Assembly: GCA_016791425.1 (NCBI GenBank)
Contig: JAEUMQ010000004.1
Coordinates: forward strand, 124,001-188,000
Reading direction: 5' to 3'
Source: Hyphomonadaceae bacterium
GTDB taxonomy: Bacteria > Pseudomonadota > Alphaproteobacteria > Caulobacterales > Aquidulcibacteraceae
DNA: 64,000 nt
The translations under genes were made by a program, and so were the position numbers. Of the stretch, positions 10,677 to 19,499 are shown piece after piece. The notes under the pieces were generated by a model. The model worked only from the letters and a program-made list of their open reading frames with translations. It ran no database searches and was not told the origin of the DNA. Each line of letters opens with the position of its first letter. The stretch's first letter is position 1.

Positions 10677-11270
10677 CTATCGTGCGATCACGAGATAGAT
10701 CGCCAGCGCGGCGAACAGCGCTAGCCCGCCGATGAAGATCTCCAGCTGATACTTGTCAGCAAGCCTGCCGGCGCGCGCGCCGACGAGAAGCACGAGGATC
10801 GTCAGCACCGAATAGCGGATGCCGCGCGCCACAACGATCGCTGTGAGAAAAGGCGCGAACACATACCCGATCGCCCCGGCCGCCGCGGCCTCCAGCTGAA
10901 ACGGGATCGGCGTGCCCGTCGCCAGCACCAGCTGCCAGAAGCTCAGCGTGCGCAATTCCTCCGCCGCTCGCGCATACGCGTCCTCCGCGTTGAGCCACGC
11001 GACCAGCGGCTCGATCACCGGCCCTGAGAGCAGCGCGCCCAACAAATAGAGCAGCGCGCCGCCGCAGACGCTGCCGACCGCCATGCATGCCGCGATGAGC
11101 CAGGCCTCTTTGCGCCGGCTCGCGAGCACCGGGATCATCAGCGGCTCGACCGGCGTGAAGATGATCGAGCTTTCCAGGAATCCGAGCGCGAATGCCGTCG
11201 GGAACACCGCCGGTCCCGCCATCCAGACGCGCAGGCTTTCACGGAAATGGGTGATGGAGGCGGCGGCCAT
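10677..11270 (-). CDS. YqaA/VTT-domain membrane protein
   Basis: A 197-residue inner-membrane protein with four or five hydrophobic segments. It resembles the YqaA group of the DedA/VTT (SNARE-associated) superfamily. A glycine/proline-rich re-entrant region is visible in [21 protein letters not shown], followed by a small-residue-rich helix, and [20 protein letters not shown] later. VTT proteins are linked to lipid scrambling and envelope maintenance; for this subgroup the role is unclear. It is convergent with the ABC operon, 22 bases apart. Confidence 0.85.
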   Translation of the reverse strand: MAAASITHFRESLRVWMAGPAVFPTAFALGFLESSIIFTPVEPLMIPVLASRRKEAWLIAACMAVGSVCGGALLYLLGALLSGPVIEPLVAWLNAEDAYARAAEELRTLSFWQLVLATGTPIPFQLEAAAAGAIGYVFAPFLTAIVVARGIRYSVLTILVLLVGARAGRLADKYQLEIFIGGLALFAALAIYLVIAR

Positions 11271-11362
11271 GTCGGCGGCAAACGGATCGCGCCGGACAAG
11301 GTTCCCAGGACGTAAACGATTCTTAACGCGACGCCGCTTAACGCCCGCCGAGGAGGTGATCG

Positions 11363-11548
11363 ATGCATCCGACGATTCGCCGGGCCGCCGCCGAGCTTGA
11401 AACGCAGTTCGGCAGCTTGAACGCCATGCTGGAGGGCCGCCTCAGAACCCATCGCGGTCCAGTGGACACCACGCACGCTTCCATCGCCGAGGCCAAGCGG
11501 CGCATCAGGGAATTGCTGGCGATGGTGATGACGCCGGAACGCGCCTAG
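11363..11548 (+). CDS. small conserved hypothetical protein
   Basis: A 61-residue soluble, helical protein with an AEAKRRIRELLAM segment near the end. A good ribosome site (GAGGAGG) lies before the ATG at 11363. No family is recognised. Its TAG stop codon lies inside the left terminal repeat (CTAGAGC) of the 104-bp element that follows, so the element may have changed the original C-terminus. Confidence 0.6.
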   Translation: MHPTIRRAAAELETQFGSLNAMLEGRLRTHRGPVDTTHASIAEAKRRIRELLAMVMTPERA

Positions 11549-11648
11549 AGCGTGATCGGATAAAGTGGAAACCGGTTTTCCGTGAATCACGCGACAAAAC
11601 AAAGGGCGCAGAGGAAGTTTGATTCAGCATGAAGCAAACTTGCTCTAG
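11545..11648. repeat. 104-bp interspersed palindromic element spanning the ruvC start
   Basis: The element is bounded by CTAGAGC (11545-11551) and GCTCTAG (11642-11648). Inside are GCGTGAT/ATCACGC arms around a GGAAACCGGTTTTCC core, and an AAGTTTG/CAAACTT hairpin around GATTCAGCATGAAG. This resembles a palindromic repeat I associate with alphaproteobacterial intergenic regions. It overlaps the stop codon of the 61-residue gene and contains the ATG and first seven codons of ruvC. Confidence 0.7.
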
Positions 11649-12138
11649 CATTCTCATCCTCGGCATCGATCCGGGCCTGCAGCGATGCGGCTGGGGCCTC
11701 GTCGCGAGCGAGGGATCGCGGCTCTCCCACGTCGCGCACGGCGTGGTGCGCCCCAAGACCTCCGCTGACCTCGCCGATCGCCTCGCCGTGCTGCTGGTGG
11801 AGATCGAAGCCGTCATCGCGACGCATCGTCCGCACGAGGCTTCCATCGAGGAGACGTTCGTCAATTCCAACGCCCGCGCCGCGCTGGCGTTGGGGCAGGC
11901 GCGCGGCGTGACCCTCGCGGCCTGCGCCCGCGCCAAGCTTCCCGTTGCGGAATATTCCCCGCGCACGATCAAGAAGTCGCTTGTCGGCACAGGGAGCGCC
12001 GACAAGGACCAGGTCGCGTTCATGGTCCGCCGGCTCCTGCCGACCGCGGGCGATGTCGGCGCCGACGCCGCCGACGCGCTCGCGGCTGCGCTCTGCCACG
12101 CCGCGCATGGCGGTTTGCGACGGCGCGTCGGCGGGTAA
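11629..12138 (+). CDS. ruvC: crossover junction endodeoxyribonuclease RuvC
   Basis: Holliday-junction resolvase that acts with RuvAB. The 169-residue product carries the catalytic acidic residues in GIDPGL (Asp about 13), SIEETFVNSN (Glu about 74) and DAADALAAALCHA near the end (Asp about 146-149). The conserved protein begins at about residue 8 (ILILGIDPG). The only usable in-frame start is the ATG at 11629, which with the next codons derives from the repeat at 11545-11648. The gene is separated from yebC and ruvA by accessory genes, although the relative order is conserved. Confidence 0.95.
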   Translation: MKQTCSSILILGIDPGLQRCGWGLVASEGSRLSHVAHGVVRPKTSADLADRLAVLLVEIEAVIATHRPHEASIEETFVNSNARAALALGQARGVTLAACARAKLPVAEYSPRTIKKSLVGTGSADKDQVAFMVRRLLPTAGDVGADAADALAAALCHAAHGGLRRRVGG

Positions 12139-12176
12139 GCATTGCGCCTTCGCCGCGCCGCTCTATAGACCCGCAT

Positions 12177-14009
12177 ATGCAGCTTTCACGTCGCGCGTTC
12201 GCGGCCGGCGCGGCCGGCGTCTTCCTTCCGTTCGAGGCCTCCGCCGCCGCGGTCGCCGATCCGCGCCTCAGGGCGCTGTTCGACGCCTTCACCGAGGACT
12301 TGCTGGCCGCGACCCCCGAACAGGCGACGTTGCTCGGCCTCGATTCCGGCCCGCGTGCGCGCCTGCGCCGATCCTTGACCGACCGCTCCGCCGCCGCCGC
12401 CGTGCGCGACCGCGACGTCTGCCTGGAGCGCCTGCGTCGGCTCGACGCCATTCCGCTCGAAACGCTCTCCGGCCTTGACCTCATCCGCTGCAATGCGGTG
12501 CGCGCCGCCTTCACGCTTGGCGCTGAAGGCGGCGCGTTCGGCTACGGCGACAATTCCTTCACCGCCGCGATGACCGAGAACGCCACGCCCTACATCGTCA
12601 ACCAGCAGAACGGCGTCTTCTCCTTCATTCCTGAATTCCTCAACGCCTATCACAAGATCGATGCGCGCGAGGATTGCGACGCCTACATCGCCCGCCTGCG
12701 CCTCTTCGCGCGCCAGCTCGACGCCGAAAGCGCGCGCGTCTCCGCCGATGCGCGCCGCGGAATCATCGCGCCCGACTTCATCCTCGACACCGCGCTCGAG
12801 CAGATGCGCGCCGCACGCACCCAGCCCGCGGCGGACACTTCAATCGTGCGCTCGCTCGCCATGCGCGCCGCCGCGAAGAACATCGCCGGCGATTTCGCAA
12901 CGCCGGCCGCGCGCATCGTCGAGCGCGAGATCTATCCCGCGCTCGATCGCCAGATCGCGGCGCTCTCGGCCGTGCGCGCGCACGCCGTGCACGACGCCGG
13001 CGTCTGGCGCCTCCCGCGCGGCGAAGAATACTACGCCTGGCACTTGAAGGGCTCGACCTCGACCAATCTCACGCCCGACGAAGTGCATCAGATGGGCATC
13101 GAACAGGGCCGCGCCATCGACGCGCAGATGGATGCGCTCCTGCGCGCGCAGGGGCTCTCGCAAGGCGCGGTCGGTGAGCGCATGTCGGCTCTCACCCGCG
13201 ATCCGCGCTTCCTGGAGCCGAACACCGACGAGGGCCGCGCGCGCATCATCGCCTATTGCGAAGGCCGCATCGCCGCCCTGCGGCCGCTGCTGCCGCGGCT
13301 CTCGCGCATGCCGCTGCGCGCCGAAGCCGAAGTGCGCCGCGTGCCGCAGCAGATCGAGGCGGGCGCGGGCCTCGGCTACATGAACTTTGCCGCCATCGAC
13401 GGCTCGCGTCCCGCAATCTACTACATCAATTTGAAGGACACCGCGCTCTGGCCGCGCTGGACGCTGCCGACGCTCACCGCGCACGAGACGATCCCCGGTC
13501 ACGCCTGGCAAGGCGCCTATCTCGCCGAACGTTCGAGCGAGGTCCCGACCATCTTCTCGCTCATGGCCTTCAACGCCTATGTCGAGGGCTGGGCGCTCTA
13601 CGCCGAACAATTGGCCGACGAGCTCGGCTTCTACGCCGACGACCCCTTCGGCCGGCTGGGCTATCTGCAGGCGCAGCGCTTCCGCGCTTCGCGCCTCGTC
13701 GTCGACACCGGCCTCCACGCCAAGCGCTGGAGCCGCGAGCAGGCCACCCAGACGCTGATCGCGGACACCGGCCGCGCCCCCGCCGCCGCGCAATCCGAGA
13801 TCGACCGCTATTGCTCCACGCCGGGCCAGGCCTGCGGCTACAAGGTCGGCCACACCGAAATCCTCCGCCTGCGGCAGAAGGCGTTCGCCGCCCTGGGCGC
13901 CCGTTTCGACCTGCGCGATTTCGACGACGCGGTCATCGAGACCGGCGGCGTTCCGCTCACCGTCCTGGAGCAGGCCATCGACGCCTACATCGCCCGCAAG
14001 GCCCGCTGA
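12177..14009 (+). CDS. DUF885 family metallopeptidase-like protein, Tat-exported
   Basis: A 610-residue DUF885 protein, a group thought to be M32-like zinc peptidases. The N-terminus has a twin-arginine signal (SRRAFAAGAAGVFLP) ending near ASAAA, so the product should be periplasmic. The family metal-binding motif HETIPGHAWQ is present around residue 437, and the nearby NAYVEGWALYAEQL supplies a downstream Glu. The C-terminal GQACGYKVGH segment is also typical. The substrate is not known. It starts 38 bases after ruvC on the same strand. Confidence 0.9.
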   Translation: MQLSRRAFAAGAAGVFLPFEASAAAVADPRLRALFDAFTEDLLAATPEQATLLGLDSGPRARLRRSLTDRSAAAAVRDRDVCLERLRRLDAIPLETLSGLDLIRCNAVRAAFTLGAEGGAFGYGDNSFTAAMTENATPYIVNQQNGVFSFIPEFLNAYHKIDAREDCDAYIARLRLFARQLDAESARVSADARRGIIAPDFILDTALEQMRAARTQPAADTSIVRSLAMRAAAKNIAGDFATPAARIVEREIYPALDRQIAALSAVRAHAVHDAGVWRLPRGEEYYAWHLKGSTSTNLTPDEVHQMGIEQGRAIDAQMDALLRAQGLSQGAVGERMSALTRDPRFLEPNTDEGRARIIAYCEGRIAALRPLLPRLSRMPLRAEAEVRRVPQQIEAGAGLGYMNFAAIDGSRPAIYYINLKDTALWPRWTLPTLTAHETIPGHAWQGAYLAERSSEVPTIFSLMAFNAYVEGWALYAEQLADELGFYADDPFGRLGYLQAQRFRASRLVVDTGLHAKRWSREQATQTLIADTGRAPAAAQSEIDRYCSTPGQACGYKVGHTEILRLRQKAFAALGARFDLRDFDDAVIETGGVPLTVLEQAIDAYIARKAR

Positions 14010-14011
14010 CC

Positions 14012-14062
14012 TCCCCTCTCCCGCGCCAGCGGGGGAGGGGGCCGGGGTGGGGGAGTTGAGAT
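14012..14062. repeat. CCCTCTCCC/GGGGGAGGG palindromic repeat
   Basis: CTCCCCTCTCCCGCGCCAGC is followed by its G-rich complement, forming a hairpin just after the DUF885 stop codon. It belongs to the C/G-rich palindrome family seen at several intergenic sites in the window. A terminator role is possible, but there is no T run. Confidence 0.55.
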
Positions 14063-14137
14063 GCACAGGCGCCGGCGGGGTTCTTGCGCGTTTCCCTCCA
14101 ATCCCCCAACCCTTAGCCTGGAAGCGGGAGGTGACCG

Positions 14138-15793
14138 ATGGCCGATACGGTCGCGGGCGGCGCAAAGGCGAGGTCCGGCCAGGCGACGGTGATCGGCGCC
14201 GCCTCGCTCGGCACGCTCTTCGAATGGTACGATTTCTTCCTCTACGGCGCGCTCGCCAGCGCCATCGCGCACAATTTCTTCTCCGGCGTCAACGACGCGA
14301 CCGCCTTCATCCTGGCGCTGGGCGCCTTCGCTGCGGGCTTTGTGGTTCGCCCGTTCGGCGCGCTTGTGTTCGGTCGCGTCGGCGACATCGTCGGCCGCAA
14401 ATATGCGTTTGTCGTCACCATGGCGATCATGGGCGTGGCGACGTTCGCCGTCGGCCTTCTGCCGACCGCGGCGGATGTCGGCGTACTGGCGCCCATCCTG
14501 CTCGTGGCGATGCGCGTGCTGCAGGGCCTCGCCATCGGCGGCGAGTATGGCGGCGCGGCGATCTATGTCGCTGAGCATGCGCACGCGAGCCGGCGCGGCT
14601 TCGCAACCAGCTGCATCAACGCCACCGGCACGGTGGGGCTGATGCTCGCGCTCCTGGTCATCCTCGCCACGCGGATGTCGATGCCGCCCGAGGCCTTCAA
14701 CGCCTGGGGCTGGCGCGTGCCGTTCATCGGCTCGATCGTGCTCCTGGTCGTGTCGCTCTGGATCCGCTTGCAGCTCGCCGAGAGCCCGGTCTTCCAGCGC
14801 ATGAAGGAGGAGCGTGCGCTCTCCAAGGCGCCGCTCGCCGAGGCGCTTGGGCGCTGGGAGAACGTCAGGCTGATGGCCGCCGTCCTCGTCGGCGGCGTCG
14901 CCGGCTCCACGGTGATCTATTATTGCGGCCACTTCTACACGATGTTCTTTCTCGAGCGCGTCCTGAAGCTCGACCAGACGACGGTGGCGACGCTCGTGAT
15001 CGCCGCGTTGCTCGTCGCGGCGCCGACCTATCTCTTCTTCGGCTGGCTGTCCGATCGGCTCGGCCGCAAAGCCGTGATCGTCACCGGCCTCGTGCTGGGG
15101 CTCGTCGCGATGTTCCCCGGCTTCCACGCGCTGACCGCGGCCGCAAATCCTGCGCTTGCGGTCGCGCAAGGCCGCACGCCCGTCGTCGTCCACGCCGATC
15201 CCGGCGCCTGCTCGTTCCAGTTCGATCCCGTCGGCCGCAACCACTTCGACGCGACCTCGTGCGATGTGGCGAAGGCGGCGCTCTCGCAACTGGGCGTGAG
15301 CTACATCAGCCGCCCCGTCACCCGCGGCGTGACCGCCGAGGTGCACGTCGGAGACGCGCCGTTGCGCGCGCCCGAGCCCGCGCGCCTTGCCGAGGCCGAG
15401 CGCGCGCCCGCGATCGCGGCGTTCCGCGCCGAGCTTTCCTCCACGCTGCACGCTGCCGGCTACCCCGAGAAGGCCGATCCCGCCGCTATCAACGCGCCTG
15501 CGATCGTCGCCATCATCGCGTTCTTCATCATGTGCACGGGCATGACGTACGGGCCGCTCGCGGCCTGGCTGGTGGAGCTCTTCCCCGCGCGCATCCGCTA
15601 CACCGCGCTCTCGTTTCCCTATCACCTGGGCGTCGGCTGGGTCGGCGGCTTCCTCCCGACCACCGCGTTCGCGATCGTGGCCGCGACCGGCGACGTCTAT
15701 TCCGGACTCTGGTATCCGGTCGTCGTGATCGTGCTGGCGCTCGCCGTGGCGCTCTTTGTCCTGCCCGAGACCCGCGGCCGCGACATCGGCTGA
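14138..15793 (+). CDS. MFS transporter, metabolite:H+ symporter (MHS) family
   Basis: A 551-residue inner-membrane transporter. Typical MHS motifs are ASLGTLFEWYDFFLYG (helix 1), RPFGALVFGRVGDIVGRKYAF (loop 2-3) and GLAIGGEYGGAAIYVAEHA (helix 4 region), plus GWLSDRLGRKAVIV after helix 8. A soluble stretch of about 110 residues (roughly 340-450, with CSFQFDP and SCDVAKAAL) is inserted between later helices, which makes the protein longer than ProP. MHS members carry organic acids or osmolytes; the substrate here is unknown. Confidence 0.9.
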   Translation: MADTVAGGAKARSGQATVIGAASLGTLFEWYDFFLYGALASAIAHNFFSGVNDATAFILALGAFAAGFVVRPFGALVFGRVGDIVGRKYAFVVTMAIMGVATFAVGLLPTAADVGVLAPILLVAMRVLQGLAIGGEYGGAAIYVAEHAHASRRGFATSCINATGTVGLMLALLVILATRMSMPPEAFNAWGWRVPFIGSIVLLVVSLWIRLQLAESPVFQRMKEERALSKAPLAEALGRWENVRLMAAVLVGGVAGSTVIYYCGHFYTMFFLERVLKLDQTTVATLVIAALLVAAPTYLFFGWLSDRLGRKAVIVTGLVLGLVAMFPGFHALTAAANPALAVAQGRTPVVVHADPGACSFQFDPVGRNHFDATSCDVAKAALSQLGVSYISRPVTRGVTAEVHVGDAPLRAPEPARLAEAERAPAIAAFRAELSSTLHAAGYPEKADPAAINAPAIVAIIAFFIMCTGMTYGPLAAWLVELFPARIRYTALSFPYHLGVGWVGGFLPTTAFAIVAATGDVYSGLWYPVVVIVLALAVALFVLPETRGRDIG

Positions 15794-15837
15794 GCGTACC
15801 GTCCGCATCCGGATGAATGCCGCCGATGCAGGATGAT

Positions 15838-15975
15838 GCGCCCCTCTCCCCTCCAGGGGAGAGGGTAGGGTGAGGGGTGGCCTCACCTTGAACGTTTGTG
15901 TTCGTCGATCGGAAACCTGAAGGCTGGACCCATCGCACCCCCCCCACCCCTCCAGCAGGGAGGGGGAGCGCGCTC
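15838..15975. repeat. two adjacent C/G-rich palindromic repeats
   Basis: CCCTCTCCCCTCCAGGGGAG (starting about 15842) is followed by GAGGGTAGGGTGAGGGGTGG, then a second C-run/G-run pair at 15939-15971. The stretch GGGTGAGGGGTGGCCTCA recurs at about 40478-40495, and a degenerate copy of the following 40 bases is also shared. It lies between two convergent genes. Confidence 0.6.
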
Positions 15976-15994
15976 GCTTGAAGTGTGAGCGTGC

Positions 15995-17188
15995 TCAGGC
16001 GCGCGTGATGAGCCCGAACGCGTGCAGCTTGCGCACGAGGTCTTCCTCGCCGCCGATATCTGCAAGTTTGAACGCCGCGCCCGCAAGCGCGCGCTCCACC
16101 GCGGCCCGCTCGTCCGGCTTGAAATCGACGTCGCCGCCAGGCGCGATGAGCACCAGCTTGTCGCCGTCTTCCGCCAGCCGCCACGGCGTGAAGGGGCGCA
16201 CACGGAACATGTCCTCCGCGCCGATCGGACGCGCCGCTTCCGCAATGGCCCCGGACGTGTCGGGAATGCGGGAGCGGATGAAGCCGTCGATCATGAGGTC
16301 GAGCGCGGCGTCGGGCGCCGCTTCTGCGCTTAAGGTCGCGACGAGATCGCGGAAATAGCCGCGCGCCTGCGCGCGGTCGAACTCGCGCGTCGTGTGTCCG
16401 ATCGGCAGTGCGCGCCGGAAGGCGGGGTGCTTCAGCGCCACCTCCGAAACCGCCTCCAGCATGAGGTCGGCCCAGGTGCGCACGATGAGCCCGACCGTGA
16501 TGTGCAGCGACGGATGCTCGCCCGACGCGATCGCGTCGTGCATGAGTCCGCGCGGCACATAGGCGCAATCGCCGGCCTTGAGCACGAATTCGTGCCGCAG
16601 CTCGCCGACCTTCTTCTCGTCCGGATCGAAGCCTTCGCCGCGATAGGGCGCCTCGATCGGCATGTCGTAGAGCCGCCACGCCTTCTCGCCCGAGATCTGC
16701 AGCACGAATACGTCGTGATTGTCGTAATGCGTGCGAAAGCCCTGCGCGTTCGGCGGCGTCGCATAGATGTTCGTCTGCACATGGCAGGAGAAGCGGTGCT
16801 CCAGCGCCCGGCAGAACCGCGCCAGCGTCGGATCGTGCTGGTGCATCTGCTGCAGGATGATCGTGGAGCCGGTCTGGAACTGGCGCGCGATCACGCCGCG
16901 GTCGATCAGCCCGTCGCCGGAGACATAGGCGTTCTTCTGCACCGGCCGCGCCGCATTGGCGAGGTCGAGCTGGCCCTCCCGCAGATCGACGCCCGCGATC
17001 AGCCGGTCGATGGCTTCCAGCGAGATGAGCGAGGCGTAGCGGTCGGCGTCGTTGTGCGGCGCGATGAGATGTTCGCGCTCATAGATGCGCGCGAAGAACT
17101 CGCCCTGGTCGAAGGGCGCGATGAGGTAGCCGAGCGGATCCTCCGCCCACGGAGCGATCGCGCTCGGCTTGCCTGGCCTGTCCGTCAC
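15995..17188 (-). CDS. JmjC/cupin_4 domain protein (ribosomal oxygenase-like)
   Basis: A 397-residue Fe(II)/2-oxoglutarate oxygenase-like protein. The iron-binding facial triad can be read from HYDNHDVF (H-x-D, about residue 151) and a distal His in HPSLHITVG. The following ISGEKAWRLYD is typical of the RoxA/YcfD/MINA group, which hydroxylates ribosomal proteins; the C-terminal part is a winged-helix-like region. The start appears to be the GTG at 17188, directly next to the stop codon of the upstream repeat protein, which points to coupled translation. The actual substrate is unknown. Confidence 0.85.
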   Translation of the reverse strand: MTDRPGKPSAIAPWAEDPLGYLIAPFDQGEFFARIYEREHLIAPHNDADRYASLISLEAIDRLIAGVDLREGQLDLANAARPVQKNAYVSGDGLIDRGVIARQFQTGSTIILQQMHQHDPTLARFCRALEHRFSCHVQTNIYATPPNAQGFRTHYDNHDVFVLQISGEKAWRLYDMPIEAPYRGEGFDPDEKKVGELRHEFVLKAGDCAYVPRGLMHDAIASGEHPSLHITVGLIVRTWADLMLEAVSEVALKHPAFRRALPIGHTTREFDRAQARGYFRDLVATLSAEAAPDAALDLMIDGFIRSRIPDTSGAIAEAARPIGAEDMFRVRPFTPWRLAEDGDKLVLIAPGGDVDFKPDERAAVERALAGAAFKLADIGGEEDLVRKLHAFGLITRA

Positions 17189-18013
17189 TTATGTGCCGCG
17201 CCCGTACCCGGCCGGATCGCGGTTCGGACCGGAATCGGAATCCGTCACGCCGGTATGGCCGGGGCCCTGCTGCCCGAAGCCCTGGCCGCGGCCGAAGCCT
17301 GCGCGGTCCGCGGTTGGTCCGGTGTCGCCGTCGGTGAGGCCGGTGTTCCGCGTGCGCCGCCCGCCGCGCCCGTAATTGGCCGCGTCGCGATGGTTGCCGC
17401 TGTCGGAATCGGTGACGCCGGTATAGTTCGAGCCGCGCCCGCGTCCGCGGCCTGAGGCGTCGCGGTTGGGGCCCTGGTCGCTGTCGGTCACGCCGGTGTA
17501 CTGGCCTCGCCCGCTGCCGGAACGGTCCGCGTTCGGACCGGAATCGCTGTCCGTTACGCCGCTGGTGAAGCCGCGCCGCTGCGCCGTGCCGCGTCCGCGG
17601 CCCGCGCCGTCTGCGTTGGGGCCCGTATCGCTGTCGGTGACGCCGCCGCCGCGTCCGCGCCCTGCGCCGTCCGCGTTCGGGCCGGAATCGCTGTCGGTGA
17701 CGCCGCCGCCGCGTCCGCGGCCGGCGCCGTCGGCGTTCGGGCCGGTGTCGCTGTCTGTGACGCCGCCGCCGCCGCTGCGGCCGTAGCCGCCGCGATCCGC
17801 GTTCGGCCCGCTGTCATTGTCGTTGACGCCGGTGCGTCCGTAATTGGCGCGGTCGGTGGAATCGCTGTCGGTGCGTCCCGTCGGATTGGCGTTCTGCGCG
17901 AAGGCCGTGCCGGTCACCGCGCCGAGCGCGCCGCCCGCCGCAACCGCGGCGCCTGCGACGCGCGACATGAAGGAGCGGCGATTGAGCCGTGGTTTCTTCG
18001 GATCGTCGGTCAT
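17189..18013 (-). CDS. Tat-exported Asp/Gly repeat protein
   Basis: A 274-residue protein with a twin-arginine signal (NRRSFMS at residues 11-17, cleavage near TAFAQ) and a good ribosome site (AGGGGGA) before the ATG at 18013. The mature part consists of about ten repeats of roughly 20 residues of the form VTDSDSGPNADGAGRGRG. The D-x-D-x-G-x-x-x-D spacing resembles calcium-binding loops, while the GRG segments make it basic and flexible. I know no characterised homologue. Being folded before Tat export would fit a metal-binding protein. It is adjacent to the JmjC gene with no gap. Confidence 0.85.
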   Translation of the reverse strand: MTDDPKKPRLNRRSFMSRVAGAAVAAGGALGAVTGTAFAQNANPTGRTDSDSTDRANYGRTGVNDNDSGPNADRGGYGRSGGGGVTDSDTGPNADGAGRGRGGGVTDSDSGPNADGAGRGRGGGVTDSDTGPNADGAGRGRGTAQRRGFTSGVTDSDSGPNADRSGSGRGQYTGVTDSDQGPNRDASGRGRGRGSNYTGVTDSDSGNHRDAANYGRGGRRTRNTGLTDGDTGPTADRAGFGRGQGFGQQGPGHTGVTDSDSGPNRDPAGYGRGT

Positions 18014-18180
18014 ATCTCCCCCTTGCAGATGAGATTTATTCTCAAAAACCACAGTCGCTCGCGGGAATTGCTTAGCACGCGATTCCGCGCCCCGCGCACC
18101 CCATTTTCGCAACTCGCGCAGGCGCCAAGGACAGGGCTGGCGAATCCGCCGACCATCGCGCCGCACAAAGGGGAACGCGG

Positions 18181-18804
18181 ATGATCGGACGCCTGCGCGG
18201 AACGGTTGCAGCGGTCGGCGAGGAGGCCGCGCTGATCGATGTCGCCGGCGTCGGCTATGTCGCCCACGCCGGCGCGCGCACGCTGGCGCGGCTGGCCGTC
18301 GGCGAGGCCGCGACGCTGCACATCGAGACGCACCTGCGCGAGGATTCCCTGAAGCTCTTCGGCTTCCTCTCCGAGGAGGAGCGCGCCTGGTTCGTGCATC
18401 TGCAATCGGCGCCGGGCGTCGGCGCCAAGGTCGCGCTGGCGATCCTTGACGTCATGAGCCCGAACGAGATCGCCGACGCCATCGCCCTGGAGGACAAGGC
18501 CTCCTTCGCGCGCGCCAACGGCGTTGGTCCCAAGCTTGCTGCGCGCATCGCCCAGGAGCTCGCCGGACGCGGGAGCCCGAAGGGCTTTCTCGCGCTCGGC
18601 GGCGTCACCGTCTCCACCGGCGGACGCGTCTCGGCGCCCGCGCCGGCGAACGGCTCGCGCGGCGAGGCGGTGTCGGCGCTCGTCAATCTCGGCATCGATC
18701 AGGGCGCCGCCGCGCGCGCGGTGGCGGCCGCGTCCAAGGCCTTGGCCGAGGACGCCCCCACGCCAGAGCTCATCCGCGCCGCGCTCAAGGAAGTGAGCCG
18801 GTGA
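18181..18804 (+). CDS. ruvA: Holliday junction branch migration protein RuvA
   Basis: DNA-binding subunit of the RuvAB branch-migration motor, 207 residues. The OB-fold domain begins MIGRLRGTV, helix-hairpin-helix motifs are at APGVGAKVALAILD and ANGVGPKLAARIAQEL, and a Gly/Ala/Pro linker leads to domain III (VSALVNLGIDQGAAARAVAAA), which contacts RuvB. The ATG at 18181 is the family start. ruvB lies 1.3 kb downstream after a Nudix gene and a YCII gene. Confidence 0.96.
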   Translation: MIGRLRGTVAAVGEEAALIDVAGVGYVAHAGARTLARLAVGEAATLHIETHLREDSLKLFGFLSEEERAWFVHLQSAPGVGAKVALAILDVMSPNEIADAIALEDKASFARANGVGPKLAARIAQELAGRGSPKGFLALGGVTVSTGGRVSAPAPANGSRGEAVSALVNLGIDQGAAARAVAAASKALAEDAPTPELIRAALKEVSR

Positions 18805-18887
18805 GGTCCTGAAGGCTCCGTATCCGGAAGGTCCGGATCTGGGGAAGTCGATAGAAGCCGAACCGGCCGCCATGCGATGCTGCCGGG

Positions 18888-19481
18888 ATGCCCCAGCCGA
18901 AATCGCCGCCTTGGTCCCGCACCGCGATCGTCGAGCGCTCCACGGAGATCGTGCATAACGGCTTCCTGAAGGTCGCCAAGCGCGTGCTCGACGTTCCGCG
19001 TGCGGATGGTCCGATGATGCTGAACGTCGATCGCGAGATCCTGCGCCGCGCCGACGCCGCCGCCGCGCTGGTGCACGACGTGAAGCGCGACCGTGTGCTG
19101 CTGGTCGAGCTTTTCCGCTTCCCCGCCTACGATCGCGGCGAGGTCGGCTGGCTCACCGAGATTCCCGCCGGCGTGATCGAGCCGAACGAGACGCCGGAGG
19201 ACGCCATCCGCCGCGAGCTCATGGAGGAGGTGGGCTACGCCGCGCCGAAGCTCGTCAAGATCGCGGCGGTCTATATGAGCCCCGGCTACTCCACCGAGCG
19301 CATGCACATCTATTACGCGCCGGTGCGCAAGCGCGACGCCGTCGATCCTTCCGCCCGCGGCGTCGATCACGGCGAGGACATCGCGCGCGTCTGGATGCCG
19401 CGCAAGGATTTCCTCAAGAGCCTCGCGACGTGCAGCGACGCCAAGACGCTGATTGCGGGCCTTTGGCTTGCGCGACGTTAA
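18888..19481 (+). CDS. Nudix hydrolase (ADP-ribose pyrophosphatase-like)
   Basis: A 197-residue Nudix protein. The full Nudix box Gx5Ex7REUxEExGU is present: GVIEPNE, then REL, MEEVGY (about residues 85-107). The upstream VLLVELFRFPAYDRGE segment is characteristic of the ADP-ribose/nucleotide-sugar pyrophosphatase (NudF) group. It probably hydrolyses NDP-sugars or ADP-ribose in the cytosol. It is inserted between ruvA and ruvB. Confidence 0.9.
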   Translation: MPQPKSPPWSRTAIVERSTEIVHNGFLKVAKRVLDVPRADGPMMLNVDREILRRADAAAALVHDVKRDRVLLVELFRFPAYDRGEVGWLTEIPAGVIEPNETPEDAIRRELMEEVGYAAPKLVKIAAVYMSPGYSTERMHIYYAPVRKRDAVDPSARGVDHGEDIARVWMPRKDFLKSLATCSDAKTLIAGLWLARR

Positions 19482-19499
19482 TGGCGCGTCGCTTCGTCC

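Noticed and set aside
11320..11345. CtrA binding site (two TTAA half-sites upstream of the 61-residue gene)
   Set aside because: The half-sites are 11 bases apart instead of the 7 expected for the consensus.
13985..15886. 633-codon open frame antisense to the MHS transporter
   Set aside because: Asp/Arg/His-rich shadow product with no fold; the transporter has clear helices and motifs.
17466..17786. 106-codon plus-strand frame across the Asp/Gly repeat gene
   Set aside because: It is the repeat read in antisense; the minus-strand gene has a Tat signal and a ribosome site.
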